Shown: in pieces, positions 13,418 through 22,048 of the stretch
How the letters are laid out: each line of letters begins with the position of its first letter
Numbering within the stretch: position 1 is the stretch's first letter
Source: Candidatus Omnitrophota bacterium
Lineage (GTDB): Bacteria > Omnitrophota > Gorgyraeia > B26-G9
Length of the DNA: 23,777 nt
Assembly (NCBI GenBank): GCA_028718845.1
Contig: JAQULA010000003.1
Location: forward strand, 1-23,777
Reading direction: 5' to 3'
Position numbers and translations under genes: made by a program
Notes under the pieces: model-generated
The model's database searches: none
What the model saw: the letters and a program-made list of their open reading frames with translations, nothing else
Told to the model about the DNA's origin: nothing

Positions 13418-13672
13418 CTACACGCCTTTCCTTAAAGCGGAGATAAACTTTTTGGTAACTCGTTTTTCCTTCCCGCGTTCCTCCTGAGAAAGCTTCTCCA
13501 ATTTACCATAGACCTCATCGGAAAACTCCTTAACAATTGTCTCAAGCGGTACCAGTTCAATCCGATTATTGCGAACAGCGACATCAAACATGCTTCCCCT
13601 TTTAAGGCCAAGAATAGCCGCTATTTTCTTAGGTATGGTAACCTGATGCTTTGCCGACATAGTAATTGTCAT
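13418..13672 (-). CDS. AbrB/MazE-family (SpoVT-AbrB domain) antitoxin
   Basis: From ATG 13672 the protein has 84 residues. Residues 1-45 form a swapped-hairpin AbrB domain: MTITMSAKHQVTIPKKIAAI, LGLKRGSMFDVAVRNNRIEL, matching the family pattern of a QVTIPK strand followed by LGL-K-G. This fold dimerises and binds palindromic operators. The remaining 40 residues are charged and helical (EEFSDEVYGKLEKL-like), the region that usually wraps the toxin. GGAGGT lies 7 nt before the ATG. Longer in-frame starts up to 13720 lack such a site and would run into the predicted promoter, so I reject them. It is expected to neutralise the downstream toxin and repress its own promoter. Confidence 0.85.
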   Translation of the reverse strand: MTITMSAKHQVTIPKKIAAILGLKRGSMFDVAVRNNRIELVPLETIVKEFSDEVYGKLEKLSQEERGKEKRVTKKFISALRKGV

Positions 13673-13691
13673 CGTATTCACCTCCATCACA

Positions 13692-13747
13692 AGCATACCA
13701 TAAAGGTAATATTTCCGCAATGAGGAAAGTAAGACATTACTACTTTC
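13692..13747 (-). promoter_or_regulatory. Toxin-antitoxin promoter with an adjacent operator-like palindrome
   Basis: TTGCGG (13720-13715), 17 nt, TATGCT (13697-13692) on the minus strand give a plausible sigma-70 promoter 20 nt before the antitoxin ATG. Just upstream, GAAAGTA (13725-13731) and TACTTTC (13741-13747) form a 7-bp inverted repeat with a 9-nt spacer, a good candidate autoregulatory site. Confidence 0.5.
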
Positions 13748-13926
13748 GGAAATTTAATCTAATTTCGATGGGATACGGCTGCACACATAGGCACAAATTC
13801 CACACGAATCAGCACGGATTGAAAAAAATACGCTGTCAACTATTCCGCACTCCCGCAGGGTAACGGTTGCTTTTATGCCCCTTTGGAATTTTCTGCGGAT
13901 GAGCTTTGATTGAGAACAAACCGCTC

Positions 13927-13947
13927 ATTCCACCGCGTAGGTGGAAT
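13927..13947. repeat. Perfect 8-bp hairpin after the epimerase genes
   Basis: ATTCCACC (13927-13934) and GGTGGAAT (13940-13947) pair around a 5-nt loop. It lies about 60 nt after the last epimerase stop on the minus strand. No T-run follows, so termination is uncertain. The rest of the 13748-14006 gap shows no gene; near 13783-13816 there is a degenerate repeat of CACA-ATT, CACACGAATC and GCACGGATT. Confidence 0.4.
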
Positions 13948-14006
13948 CAACTTTAGTAGATAGCGGTATTGTCAATGACATTCTCCACCTACTCTACTAC
14001 TCTATG

Positions 14007-15056
14007 CTAAAAATGCCCGCAAAGGCAGATTTCCTCAAGGATTTTATCAAGATCATAAGTAAATCGCCACTCCGGATAATGCGTTTTGAACTTTGAGACA
14101 TCGGAGATGTACCAGATATGGTCGCCGCTGCGATTGGTTTCGTTATATTCCAAAACCGCTTTCCTTTTTAAGAGCTTCTCAATTTTTGCGACCGCTTCCA
14201 AAATTGAAACATTGGACTGGCGGCTGCCCCCGGCATTGTAAACCTCGCCGCAGCGCGGCTGCTGGTGAAAATGCCAGAACATATTCACTAAATCAAAGCT
14301 GTGGATATTATCGCGCACCTGCTTGCCTTTATAGCCGAAAATCGTGTACTTTCTCCCGGTGGCAATGCATTTAATCAAATAGGCCAGAAATCCATGCAAT
14401 TGCGTTCCGCTATGCTGCGGCCCGGTCAGGCATCCGCCGCGGAATACCCCGGTTTTGAGATTGAAATATCTTCCGTATTCCTGCACCAGGATATCCGCGG
14501 CCACCTTAGAAGCCCCGAATATGCTGTGTTTGCAGTTATCAATGCTCATTGATTCATCAATGCCTTTACAATAGCAATGCCCCACAGGTAATTCAAAGCG
14601 CGTTTCCTGCTCGATAAGCGGCAATTGATTGGGACGGTCACCATACACCTTGTTGGTGGAAGTAAATATGAATGTTGCCTGGGGGCAGAATTTGCGGAAA
14701 TTTTCCAACAGATTCAAAGTACCATTGGCGTTAACCGTAAAATCCGTTGTCGGGTCTAGGGCCGCCCAATCATGGCTGGGCTGGGCAGCAGCGTGAACTA
14801 TCACGTCAAAACTATGCTTTTTGAAGATCTCTTCAATCGCGGCTGCGTCACGGATATCTACGGAATAATGAATATATTTATCTTTGAGCGATTCCTGCAA
14901 TTGAGTCCGGTTCCAAACGGTCGAGGCTTCTTCGCCAAAAAAATACCGCCGCATGTCATTATCAATGCCTACGGCCTGAAACCCGTGTTCGACAAAAAAA
15001 CGCACCGCTTCCGATCCGATCAGCCCGGCAGACCCGGTCACTAAAATCGTTTTCAT
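14007..15056 (-). CDS. NAD-dependent SDR epimerase, CDP-tyvelose 2-epimerase-like, with Phe at the usual catalytic Tyr
   Basis: The 349-residue extended SDR protein begins MKTILVTGSAGLIGSEAVRF, a Rossmann GxxGxxG motif (8-14). Then come HAAAQPSHDWA (88-98), FTSTNKVYGD (131-140) and HSIFGASKVAADILVQEYGR (177-196), followed by TGVFRGGCLTGPQHSGTQLH and GYKGKQVRDNIHS. This resembles CDP-paratose/tyvelose 2-epimerase relatives. In the YxxxK motif the Tyr is Phe180 while Lys184 remains, so the chemistry may differ from ordinary SDR epimerases; similar proteins I recall also carry Phe. The start at ATG 15056 is chosen because an upstream frame start would overlap the previous gene and lengthen the Rossmann N-terminus. 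It lies 29 nt after a second epimerase gene. Substrate is inferred only to a nucleotide sugar. Confidence 0.82.
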   Translation of the reverse strand: MKTILVTGSAGLIGSEAVRFFVEHGFQAVGIDNDMRRYFFGEEASTVWNRTQLQESLKDKYIHYSVDIRDAAAIEEIFKKHSFDVIVHAAAQPSHDWAALDPTTDFTVNANGTLNLLENFRKFCPQATFIFTSTNKVYGDRPNQLPLIEQETRFELPVGHCYCKGIDESMSIDNCKHSIFGASKVAADILVQEYGRYFNLKTGVFRGGCLTGPQHSGTQLHGFLAYLIKCIATGRKYTIFGYKGKQVRDNIHSFDLVNMFWHFHQQPRCGEVYNAGGSRQSNVSILEAVAKIEKLLKRKAVLEYNETNRSGDHIWYISDVSKFKTHYPEWRFTYDLDKILEEICLCGHF

Positions 15057-15085
15057 AGCCTCGCAACCCCGTTTTAACCGGAAGT

Positions 15086-16123
15086 CTAAACAAACAGATC
15101 CCGGTTTTGCTTGACCCACTCGATAACCGCCGTTATGCCGACGCGCATTTTCATCCGCGGCTGCCAGCGCAACTGTTTGCGGGCAAGTGAATAATCAGTC
15201 ATATAAACCTTCTGATCTCCCTGCCGCCAGGGAGCAAAACACACTCGCGGTTTATTGCCGATTTCTTCCTGCAAAATAGATAAAAATTCCAATAAAGAAA
15301 CCGAGCTTTCAATCCCGCCGCCGATATTATACACCCGGTGAGAAAATCCGCTTTGTAAAAAGCTATCATAGGCCCGGACGGCATCATCGGCATAAAGGAT
15401 GTCCCTAACCTGTGCGCCGTCCCCATAAATCGTGATCTTTTTTTTGCAAAGACAGGCAATCGTAAACCAGGCCTCCCACCCCTGTTCCTCAAAGCCGAAC
15501 TGACGCGGACCGTACACACAGCCCATTCGAAACACACCCGTCCGCATACCGTAACTGTACGCGTATTCCTGAGCGTAAAGATCCCCCACCAGCTTGCTCA
15601 CGCCATAAGGCGTGTGACCGGTCATATCCACCGACAGACGTTCATCCACTCCAGTGATATCCCGGAACATATAACGGCCTTTTATTTTTTTAATCGGGAT
15701 TTTATTTATATTCTTGCCGTATATCTTATTGGAGGAACAATAAATAAAAACCGCTTTGCGGCATTTCCTTCGCAGGTAGTCCAATACATTCAGTGTTCCG
15801 AATCCATTGATATCGAAATCTTCAATCGGCATTCGCAAGGAAGCCGGGAACCCCGGCTGTCCGGCCGCATGGATCACGGCATCCACTCCTTTACCGACAG
15901 CACGGGACACGTCCTTTTCCGAGCGAACGTCCCCGATTATCAGTTCGATATTTTTGAACTTCCGCAGATAACGCCAGTTGTATTCCACGGTATCCTTGTT
16001 TGAACCGAATATCTTCGAACGGATCAGATTATCCAACACAATTACCCTGGCCTTTTTACGCGCAAAATACTCGGCACAATGCGACCCGATAAGCCCCGCT
16101 CCGCCGGTGATTAATATTCTCAT
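15086..16123 (-). CDS. CDP-paratose 2-epimerase-like SDR protein (TyvE/RfbE type)
   Basis: CDP-paratose 2-epimerase inverts C2 of a dideoxyhexose to give CDP-tyvelose for O-antigen. The 345-residue protein has the Rossmann motif GGAGLIGSH (7-15), HAAGQPGFPAS (85-95), YCSSNKIYG (128-136) and the catalytic TPYGVSK with Tyr173 and Lys177. The block GVFRMGCVYGPRQFGFEEQG that follows is characteristic of the TyvE subgroup. RDILYADD and the C-terminal GDQKVYMTDYSLARKQLRW are usual for the family. ATG 16123 has GGGAG nine bases upstream. It ends 29 nt before the second epimerase. No dideoxysugar dehydratase/reductase genes (RfbF/G/H-like) are in the window, so the sugar made is not certain. Confidence 0.88.
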   Translation of the reverse strand: MRILITGGAGLIGSHCAEYFARKKARVIVLDNLIRSKIFGSNKDTVEYNWRYLRKFKNIELIIGDVRSEKDVSRAVGKGVDAVIHAAGQPGFPASLRMPIEDFDINGFGTLNVLDYLRRKCRKAVFIYCSSNKIYGKNINKIPIKKIKGRYMFRDITGVDERLSVDMTGHTPYGVSKLVGDLYAQEYAYSYGMRTGVFRMGCVYGPRQFGFEEQGWEAWFTIACLCKKKITIYGDGAQVRDILYADDAVRAYDSFLQSGFSHRVYNIGGGIESSVSLLEFLSILQEEIGNKPRVCFAPWRQGDQKVYMTDYSLARKQLRWQPRMKMRVGITAVIEWVKQNRDLFV

Positions 16124-16178
16124 CGTTTTCTGCTCCCTGACTTAGGTTTTCTGGTCTTCCCGTCCCCGCAAGCGCACC

Positions 16179-18629
16179 CTACCGCATTATTCCTTCGATA
16201 ACTCCCCACTTCGTCCGCGCCGTTAATTTAACTATCTTTTTATCTGCGCTATCGATCCATAACGTTAGAAACGCCATCTTATTTTCCGTTTCCTTGATTT
16301 TATAAAAATCACCTTCAATGCGCCAGCATTCATTCCGTTTTTTTTGCAATACAACCGTTTCCTTCCCTTTCACAACAGCCGAAAATCGATAATTCGATTT
16401 TCCCGGATTCATAAAAAAAACCATCTTTTTACCCGCACTTAATTCACCCGCCGCAAGAGCGGCCAGCAGAGAAAGCGGATCCCGGGTGTTTTCCTCAATG
16501 GCTATTTTCCTGCCCCCCACGCTCAAACAATGCGCCGACTGGTCAAAGAGAACGATTTTTTCCCTTAGCTTTGTCCCGACCCTAATAATCTCCCGGTATC
16601 GGTAACCGGCCAGCATTCGCGCGTCAAAAAGTGATTCCAAAGCAACATCCGCGTCGACCAAAAAAGAAATAATTCTATTCTTTAGAAATTTAGCCCGCAG
16701 TGGAATAAGCTTGCGGCCGTCAAATTCCATCGGTTTCCCGCGGGATAGCTCGAGGTCTCCCAGCGGAATAATCCCAAAAAAGGTGATCTTATAGGCATCG
16801 ACAAGCACCGGATCAAACGGTATCTGTTCTTCAGCAACAGGCAGAATCGTTTCCGGAGCTTGAACCAACACCACTTTCTTGGGATCAAGCGGTTCGGCTT
16901 TAACTTCGTACACCGCAACATCAGCAAAATCCTTTACCCGGATGTATCCCGCCGTTCTTCCCATATCCGGAACCCGGCCAAGCGTGCCTCCGCCTTCATA
17001 GTTTCGATACAAGTCCTCATGTACAACCACGTACTTTGCGCCTAAAAAACTCAGTATCCCCGGCGTCGTTTCTCTTTCCAGATTAAGGATCTTCTGCCTG
17101 ACCTCATAAGCATAGGTTCCGGGAATCGCACCGTTGATCATTTTTTTCTGATGAATACGCTGATAAAAAAGATAGGGCCTTTCATCGGCTTCAAGCGGAT
17201 ATTCGGCAATGACCGTCTCTGCCGGCATTTGCCGAAGCCATTGATATACTTCCGGAGAAGTACTGACATCGGTTACATGAAAAGGCGGGATATTCAAAAA
17301 TTCTAACAGAACAAGACCAAAAACCAGCGCTACTTTCAACGCTCTTTTCTTCCTGTCAGCCGAATCTTCTAAGATATCCTTTAATCCGCCCCCTGCCAAG
17401 ACACAAACGGACAGCATAACCAGAACCCCAAAGCGGGCATAATTACGGAACATCGGAAATATCTTATACAAAAAATAGGACGGGAACGGAATAAAAAAAC
17501 CGCCGGGATTTCCCCAATACGGGCTCATTGAAATAATAATGAACGCAAAAAAGCAAAAAACAAAAAAGCTGACTACAAAATCCTGCTCCGGAGTAGTGGT
17601 TCCTGCAAGTTTTTTCTTTTTCCAGCGCTTATAACCGATAAAGGCAAGCGTCAGTGGAACGATCCCCAGATAAAGCGATTGCTCTCCCCCGCTGTTGTCC
17701 CCATAAAAAATTGTCCCGACAAACGGCTTGGTTATCCATCCCAGTAAAGGATTATATACTGCCGGCAGAATATAATTCAACGGACGCGCCGCATCGGCAA
17801 ACAGCTGGCCGAAAGACCGCACAAGCCCGGTCGTTTGCGCGCTTCCGGGACTAAAAAAAATCTTTTTAAGGAAAGGCCACACCTGCGGTAGAATTAATAA
17901 CCCGCCGATCATGGCCCCGACCGCACCTCGCAGCCCCCAGAGAAAAACTTCCCGAAGCGCCACCCGATCCTTCGTAACCGGCCGGTATATATTAAAACCG
18001 GCGAACAATACGGTAAAAATGATCATGAAATAGACATAATAAAAATTACTGAACAAACCGATAAGACCGAAGGAAACTCCGCACAAAAAGGCAGAACGGA
18101 ATGTCTTCTCATTTTGTGCGTTAAAAAGGGAAAGAATATATAAAACCATCCAGTGCATATTCGACAGACAAAGATGGTCCCAGGAGCGCGCGAAATGATA
18201 CGGAGAAAGCGTGAACACAAAGCCGGCGAAGAAGGCGGCGGTAAAATTCTTCGTAAAATAATATATCAGCCCGCACATGGCCAGCGCGGAAAGAAAAAAA
18301 CTCGCGATGATCTGGAGATTATACGCGGCAATCTCGCCGACAGCGATCGCAAGCCAACGGTTAATCATATCCCAGAAAGGATACACGAGCGGCTGTTCTC
18401 CTCCGAAGGGATAAATAAGCAGCGTCACGGACTGAGGAGAGCCGGCATGAAACGCGGAATAATGTAACCACCAAAAACGCCAGATCCACGCCAGCGGATC
18501 AGTGCCTCCCCCGTACAAAACCTTATTCACTTTAAAAATCAGCGGGAAAGTAGCGTAGGCGCTGACCGCCGCATAGGCTGCTAAAATGACAACTATTGTT
18601 TTCCGGATATGACTATGGTTTTTTTTCAT
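16179..18629 (-). CDS. GT-C-type membrane glycosyltransferase-like protein fused to a DUF3108-like domain
   Basis: The 816-residue protein begins with about ten membrane segments between residues 10 and 450. A first periplasmic loop contains GGTDPLAWIWRFWW (40-54), whose acidic residue fits the GT-C catalytic loop; these enzymes use polyprenyl-phosphate sugars outside the inner membrane. A soluble mixed domain follows (455-580), with SPEVYQWLRQMPAETVIAEY, typical of YfhO-like proteins. From about 608 to 815 comes a beta-rich region, AYKITFFGIIPLGDLEL ... LFDARMLAGYRY ... DPLSLLAALAAGELSAGK ... LWIDSADKKIVKLTARTKWG, which I read as a DUF3108 domain. DUF3108 is usually a stand-alone exported protein, so the fusion is unusual. 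Its ATG overlaps the previous gene by 17 nt. The GT-C reading is solid at fold level; sugar and acceptor are unknown. Confidence 0.78.
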   Translation of the reverse strand: MKKNHSHIRKTIVVILAAYAAVSAYATFPLIFKVNKVLYGGGTDPLAWIWRFWWLHYSAFHAGSPQSVTLLIYPFGGEQPLVYPFWDMINRWLAIAVGEIAAYNLQIIASFFLSALAMCGLIYYFTKNFTAAFFAGFVFTLSPYHFARSWDHLCLSNMHWMVLYILSLFNAQNEKTFRSAFLCGVSFGLIGLFSNFYYVYFMIIFTVLFAGFNIYRPVTKDRVALREVFLWGLRGAVGAMIGGLLILPQVWPFLKKIFFSPGSAQTTGLVRSFGQLFADAARPLNYILPAVYNPLLGWITKPFVGTIFYGDNSGGEQSLYLGIVPLTLAFIGYKRWKKKKLAGTTTPEQDFVVSFFVFCFFAFIIISMSPYWGNPGGFFIPFPSYFLYKIFPMFRNYARFGVLVMLSVCVLAGGGLKDILEDSADRKKRALKVALVFGLVLLEFLNIPPFHVTDVSTSPEVYQWLRQMPAETVIAEYPLEADERPYLFYQRIHQKKMINGAIPGTYAYEVRQKILNLERETTPGILSFLGAKYVVVHEDLYRNYEGGGTLGRVPDMGRTAGYIRVKDFADVAVYEVKAEPLDPKKVVLVQAPETILPVAEEQIPFDPVLVDAYKITFFGIIPLGDLELSRGKPMEFDGRKLIPLRAKFLKNRIISFLVDADVALESLFDARMLAGYRYREIIRVGTKLREKIVLFDQSAHCLSVGGRKIAIEENTRDPLSLLAALAAGELSAGKKMVFFMNPGKSNYRFSAVVKGKETVVLQKKRNECWRIEGDFYKIKETENKMAFLTLWIDSADKKIVKLTARTKWGVIEGIMR

Positions 18630-19650
18630 TTCCCCGGGATCCCGTTATTCTTGCCAAAAGCCCGCCGGCAAGAACATAATAAGCAACGTTCCCCAGTTTT
18701 TCCGCGGCATTTTTTAAGCCAAACGCAAGAAGAACCGAGCAGAGCGAAAATAAAACGGCAAACATGATAATCAGCTTGTCCGACACCCGTTGCGCGCCAA
18801 GCCAGGAAGTTGTCCTTTTGAACCACGCGGGGACGACATATTTGCCGCGGTTCATTATTTTATTGCGGTAATCACCCGACAAATCGCCGGGTCTCAGGCA
18901 CCATAGCAACAAAAAGTTCAAAAATATTCCCGTTGCGCTCACGATAAGAAATACCGCCAGGCATAAATAAGACCACTCAACAATCATTGAATACGGACCA
19001 TAAAAAGAGGTCACGGCTACAAACGAGAGCATCCCCGTCACCGGGAGGAATGAAACAATGCAGACGAACAAGGCCGCTCCTTCCGGAAAATTAAAGAAAT
19101 CGGCGGCAAGACTCATCAGCATTATCCACAGGAACACGGAAAAGAAGAAAAAAACAGCGGCCATCGCCCATAAAACATACCTTTTCTCAATAACAATTCT
19201 CGCGTTTTTCAAGGTCAGAAGCACGTTGCCGTGGTTCAAAGCGACAAGATAATTTGTCAGCCTTACGTCAAAATAGGCCGGCTTTACTGGATAGAAAGAA
19301 ATTTTCAATTCCCCGTTCCCGGTTTCGCTGATATGTTGCGGGATATAGTAATAATGCACGGTAACCAGATTTTTGGAAGTATTCCCGCCCCGCATCTCCA
19401 GCCGATGACCGTTAAAGGTCACCGCTTCCCCCTCCGTTTCCGGAGAACGATATTTAAGCTGCAGGATATACTCACTCTTCCGGTTTAAAAATATTTTTTT
19501 CACAAAAACCGGCGAAGCCGTTTTAATGTCTTCTTCCTGCTTGAATTCGACCTTTTTCGTTTCAAAATCGGCTAGTTGAAGAAACGCACCGGTCAAGATC
19601 ACGGAAAAAAATATACCCCAGCCAATTTTATATCGATTTAGACGCAGCAT
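18613..19650 (-). CDS. Membrane protein of unknown family with periplasmic beta domain
   Basis: From ATG 19650 the protein has 345 residues. AGAGGAG lies five bases upstream, and an earlier frame start at 19686 is less likely. Residues 8-25 form an N-terminal membrane anchor and 30-155 a hydrophilic beta-rich domain (YILQLKYRSPETEGEAVTFN, ELKISFYPVKPAYFDVRLTN), probably periplasmic and of jelly-roll type. Then come about five membrane segments: 158-182, 192-216, 225-250, 292-312 and 321-335. A basic cytoplasmic loop (260-290) includes WFKRTTSWLG. I do not recognise the family. It overlaps both neighbours (23 and 17 nt) and sits between two GT-C proteins, so it is probably a partner in assembling or modifying the polysaccharide. 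No catalytic motif is evident. Confidence 0.75.
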   Translation of the reverse strand: MLRLNRYKIGWGIFFSVILTGAFLQLADFETKKVEFKQEEDIKTASPVFVKKIFLNRKSEYILQLKYRSPETEGEAVTFNGHRLEMRGGNTSKNLVTVHYYYIPQHISETGNGELKISFYPVKPAYFDVRLTNYLVALNHGNVLLTLKNARIVIEKRYVLWAMAAVFFFFSVFLWIMLMSLAADFFNFPEGAALFVCIVSFLPVTGMLSFVAVTSFYGPYSMIVEWSYLCLAVFLIVSATGIFLNFLLLWCLRPGDLSGDYRNKIMNRGKYVVPAWFKRTTSWLGAQRVSDKLIIMFAVLFSLCSVLLAFGLKNAAEKLGNVAYYVLAGGLLARITGSRGNEKKP

Positions 19651-22036
19651 GTTTTCTCCTCTTGTAATGATTATAACCCAGCACACATGCCCATAATAAC
19701 ATCACCGCGAGTGAAACAATTAACCCGCAGTAAAACAGGCTTTGCGGATAAAAATACAGTATTAGAGTAAAGTCATCCCCCCTGCCCAGGACATTCGGAT
19801 CGATATACCAGCCGTTAGCGTAACCGTTGACTATTTCATGATGTACCGGCAGCGGCGTTTCGAAAATAAACCGGACATCGTGCGGAATAAACTCGTGAGA
19901 ATGGCTCAGTTCCGTAACCCTTAAGCGGGGAAATTCGGCCACCACCTTATCCGACGGCCCCGTTAAAGCGCTGCGTGTTCCGTAGACCTTCCACAATTCA
20001 TGAAATCCCTCGCTGAAAACCAGCCAAAAAGGATGCCGGGCATTGCTGACATGAACCTCAAATTTAGCCGGATTGATTTTTCTAAACGCAAGATGCGGAA
20101 TGGCTGTGTCCGAAAGAGTCTCCGTATCCCTCCCGGAATTCATCAGAACCTCCCCGCTTTTTTCTTTAAAATTTTCGCGACGGAGGAAAACCGGCATGGG
20201 ACTTAAGAATAAATCCTTACAACACAAAAAAGTCGCCATTTCCCCATCCGAATCGACATTAACGGGAAAAACCGAAGGATAAATATGCGGGACAAAATTT
20301 TGTTCGGGGATCGCGTAAAAAGAAAGCTTCCCAAAGGATTGAGCGCACTTAATCGTTGTATCAACCGGGTTAAAATCCATAATCGCTTCCTCGCACGGCA
20401 CGACATCTTCCCGGTGCACAATATATTTGATATTCAAAATTGATAAGATCGCGCTGGCACACGGAGACCCATTCAAAGCAGAATCGGCAATTACGATGAT
20501 CCCGCAGTCCAATCCCGTTGAGGGCACATTCTGTATAAACGGTCTTCGCAAGAAAAATGCCGGCGTAAAATCAACGTGCCGGACGATATTCTTCGCCCAG
20601 GTATATTTCAGATTCCCGCAGTCTCCGGCCGGCGGAGTGATAAATAACTTAAAATCCTGTGCCTGGGATTTAAGCCATACTTCGCTTTTTTCATAATCAG
20701 AAGGAACCTGAACCGGGGAGAGATGCCCCCCCAAGTCACCAAAAACAAAAGGACCGGCATTAGCCAACAGCATCACGGTCATAAGCGTTAAAAACAGGGC
20801 TTTCCTTGTTTTATCCTCTTTCTTGATTTTTGTCGCGACAAAAAATACGAATACCCCAATAAGATAAGCGTAGGCTAACGCCGCCAACTGAGGGAACCGT
20901 AAACTGCGGGGAAAGAAAATAATTCCGGCAACAGGAATATTGATGAGTTTCACGTAGATGTCCTGCACGGCCATGTTCCCGGCAATCAAGACCGGGATCA
21001 TGGTAAAGATAAAAGCGTACAAGACAAAAAAAGTTTCATCTACCCAAGCCGGGTCTTTTCTCTTTAACTTGAGAACGGACACGGAAAACGCGATAACAAC
21101 CATCAAAAAACTTATCAGACACCCGACCCCGGAGGAATAAAAACCGTCGAAAGATTCATTATAAATTCCCATCCCCAGCAATCGCACATACTCAAGCAAC
21201 CGAATACTGGAAAGGCTATCCCGAAATCCCCCCAGGGGATTGAGCACTTTAAGATACGCGCTGTTTTGTTTTAACGTCCCCAACGCCGGGATGATCCAAA
21301 ACAGGTTCAAAAGCACAAAACCGGCAGCAGCGAAAAAAACGAACCGGAGCGCGTGAAAAAAATCGGCCGAATTCCTTTTCCTCATTAAATGATAAAAAAA
21401 ATAAAAAATCAACGGATAAAGCTGGAGGAGAAAAAACTGAACATGCGGCGTAACCATAAATGTACAAACAAACACGAAAACAAAAATATTCCGCCCCAGG
21501 TTTTCCCGGTCATTTAAACCGTGAATAAACGCCCCCAGAGCCAACGGCATAAAAATACTGCCGTAATTAAACAAAAAATTACCCGTCCACCAGTTCCCCA
21601 TGAACCAAGGATTAAACATATAAAAAACCGCGGCGGCGAACGCGGCGGTCCGATTGTTTTCCGCCTTAAAGAAATGCGCCACGAAAAAATAGGCGCTCAC
21701 ACCCTGAAAAAAAAGGATCAGAATGAACATCAGTCTCTGCGCTGTTTCCAAAGGAAAGAAAACGAACGGAACAGCCAGCGGCAAATGCGAAATAAAAGGA
21801 GGCGTATACCACGCGGTGGTATCCGCGCCCCCGGTCCCATCCAGCTCGTTCCATGTAAACGAATAACTATGGAGACGCTTCACCATGTCCAGCCCGCCTC
21901 CCGCGTCAGGCGGGATCAAAACTCCCTGGGTCCCGTTTTTGACAAAAGGCACAATACTAAGGATAAACAATAAGAAAAGAAACGCCGCATCTTTTTTAAA
22001 TTTTTCACGGAATAGTTTTCTGAGTTGATAAAACAT
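19628..22036 (-). CDS. Large GT-C-type membrane protein (AftD/YfhO-like)
   Basis: The 802-residue protein has an N-terminal anchor (18-34), then a periplasmic loop IPPDAGGGLDMVKRLHSYSF (41-60) with acidic residues where GT-C enzymes place their catalytic Asp, and about ten membrane segments to residue 430. The large hydrophilic remainder (about 440-745) contains SEVWLKSQAQDFKLFITPP and LNIKYIVHREDVV, a pattern of YfhO/AftD-like proteins in which a soluble domain follows the membrane core. A final membrane helix (YFYPQSLFYCGLIVSLAVML) ends in a basic cytoplasmic tail. I chose ATG 22036 with AGGTGG eight bases upstream; an in-frame GTG at 22048 is the alternative. It starts 12 nt after the GT4 stop, within the same operon. 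A transfer of sugars from lipid carriers outside the membrane is inferred. Confidence 0.78.
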   Translation of the reverse strand: MFYQLRKLFREKFKKDAAFLFLLFILSIVPFVKNGTQGVLIPPDAGGGLDMVKRLHSYSFTWNELDGTGGADTTAWYTPPFISHLPLAVPFVFFPLETAQRLMFILILFFQGVSAYFFVAHFFKAENNRTAAFAAAVFYMFNPWFMGNWWTGNFLFNYGSIFMPLALGAFIHGLNDRENLGRNIFVFVFVCTFMVTPHVQFFLLQLYPLIFYFFYHLMRKRNSADFFHALRFVFFAAAGFVLLNLFWIIPALGTLKQNSAYLKVLNPLGGFRDSLSSIRLLEYVRLLGMGIYNESFDGFYSSGVGCLISFLMVVIAFSVSVLKLKRKDPAWVDETFFVLYAFIFTMIPVLIAGNMAVQDIYVKLINIPVAGIIFFPRSLRFPQLAALAYAYLIGVFVFFVATKIKKEDKTRKALFLTLMTVMLLANAGPFVFGDLGGHLSPVQVPSDYEKSEVWLKSQAQDFKLFITPPAGDCGNLKYTWAKNIVRHVDFTPAFFLRRPFIQNVPSTGLDCGIIVIADSALNGSPCASAILSILNIKYIVHREDVVPCEEAIMDFNPVDTTIKCAQSFGKLSFYAIPEQNFVPHIYPSVFPVNVDSDGEMATFLCCKDLFLSPMPVFLRRENFKEKSGEVLMNSGRDTETLSDTAIPHLAFRKINPAKFEVHVSNARHPFWLVFSEGFHELWKVYGTRSALTGPSDKVVAEFPRLRVTELSHSHEFIPHDVRFIFETPLPVHHEIVNGYANGWYIDPNVLGRGDDFTLILYFYPQSLFYCGLIVSLAVMLLWACVLGYNHYKRRKHAASKSI

Positions 22037-22048
22037 ACCTGTTTCCAC

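Noticed and set aside
13783..13816. CRISPR or direct-repeat array (CACA-ATT/CACACGAATC/GCACGGATT)
   Set aside because: Units are short, degenerate and without spacers; no cas gene is near. It is at most a decayed intergenic repeat.
14007..15119. Longer start for the second epimerase at 15119
   Set aside because: It would overlap the preceding gene by 34 nt and place 21 residues before the Rossmann motif, which begins normally at ATG 15056.
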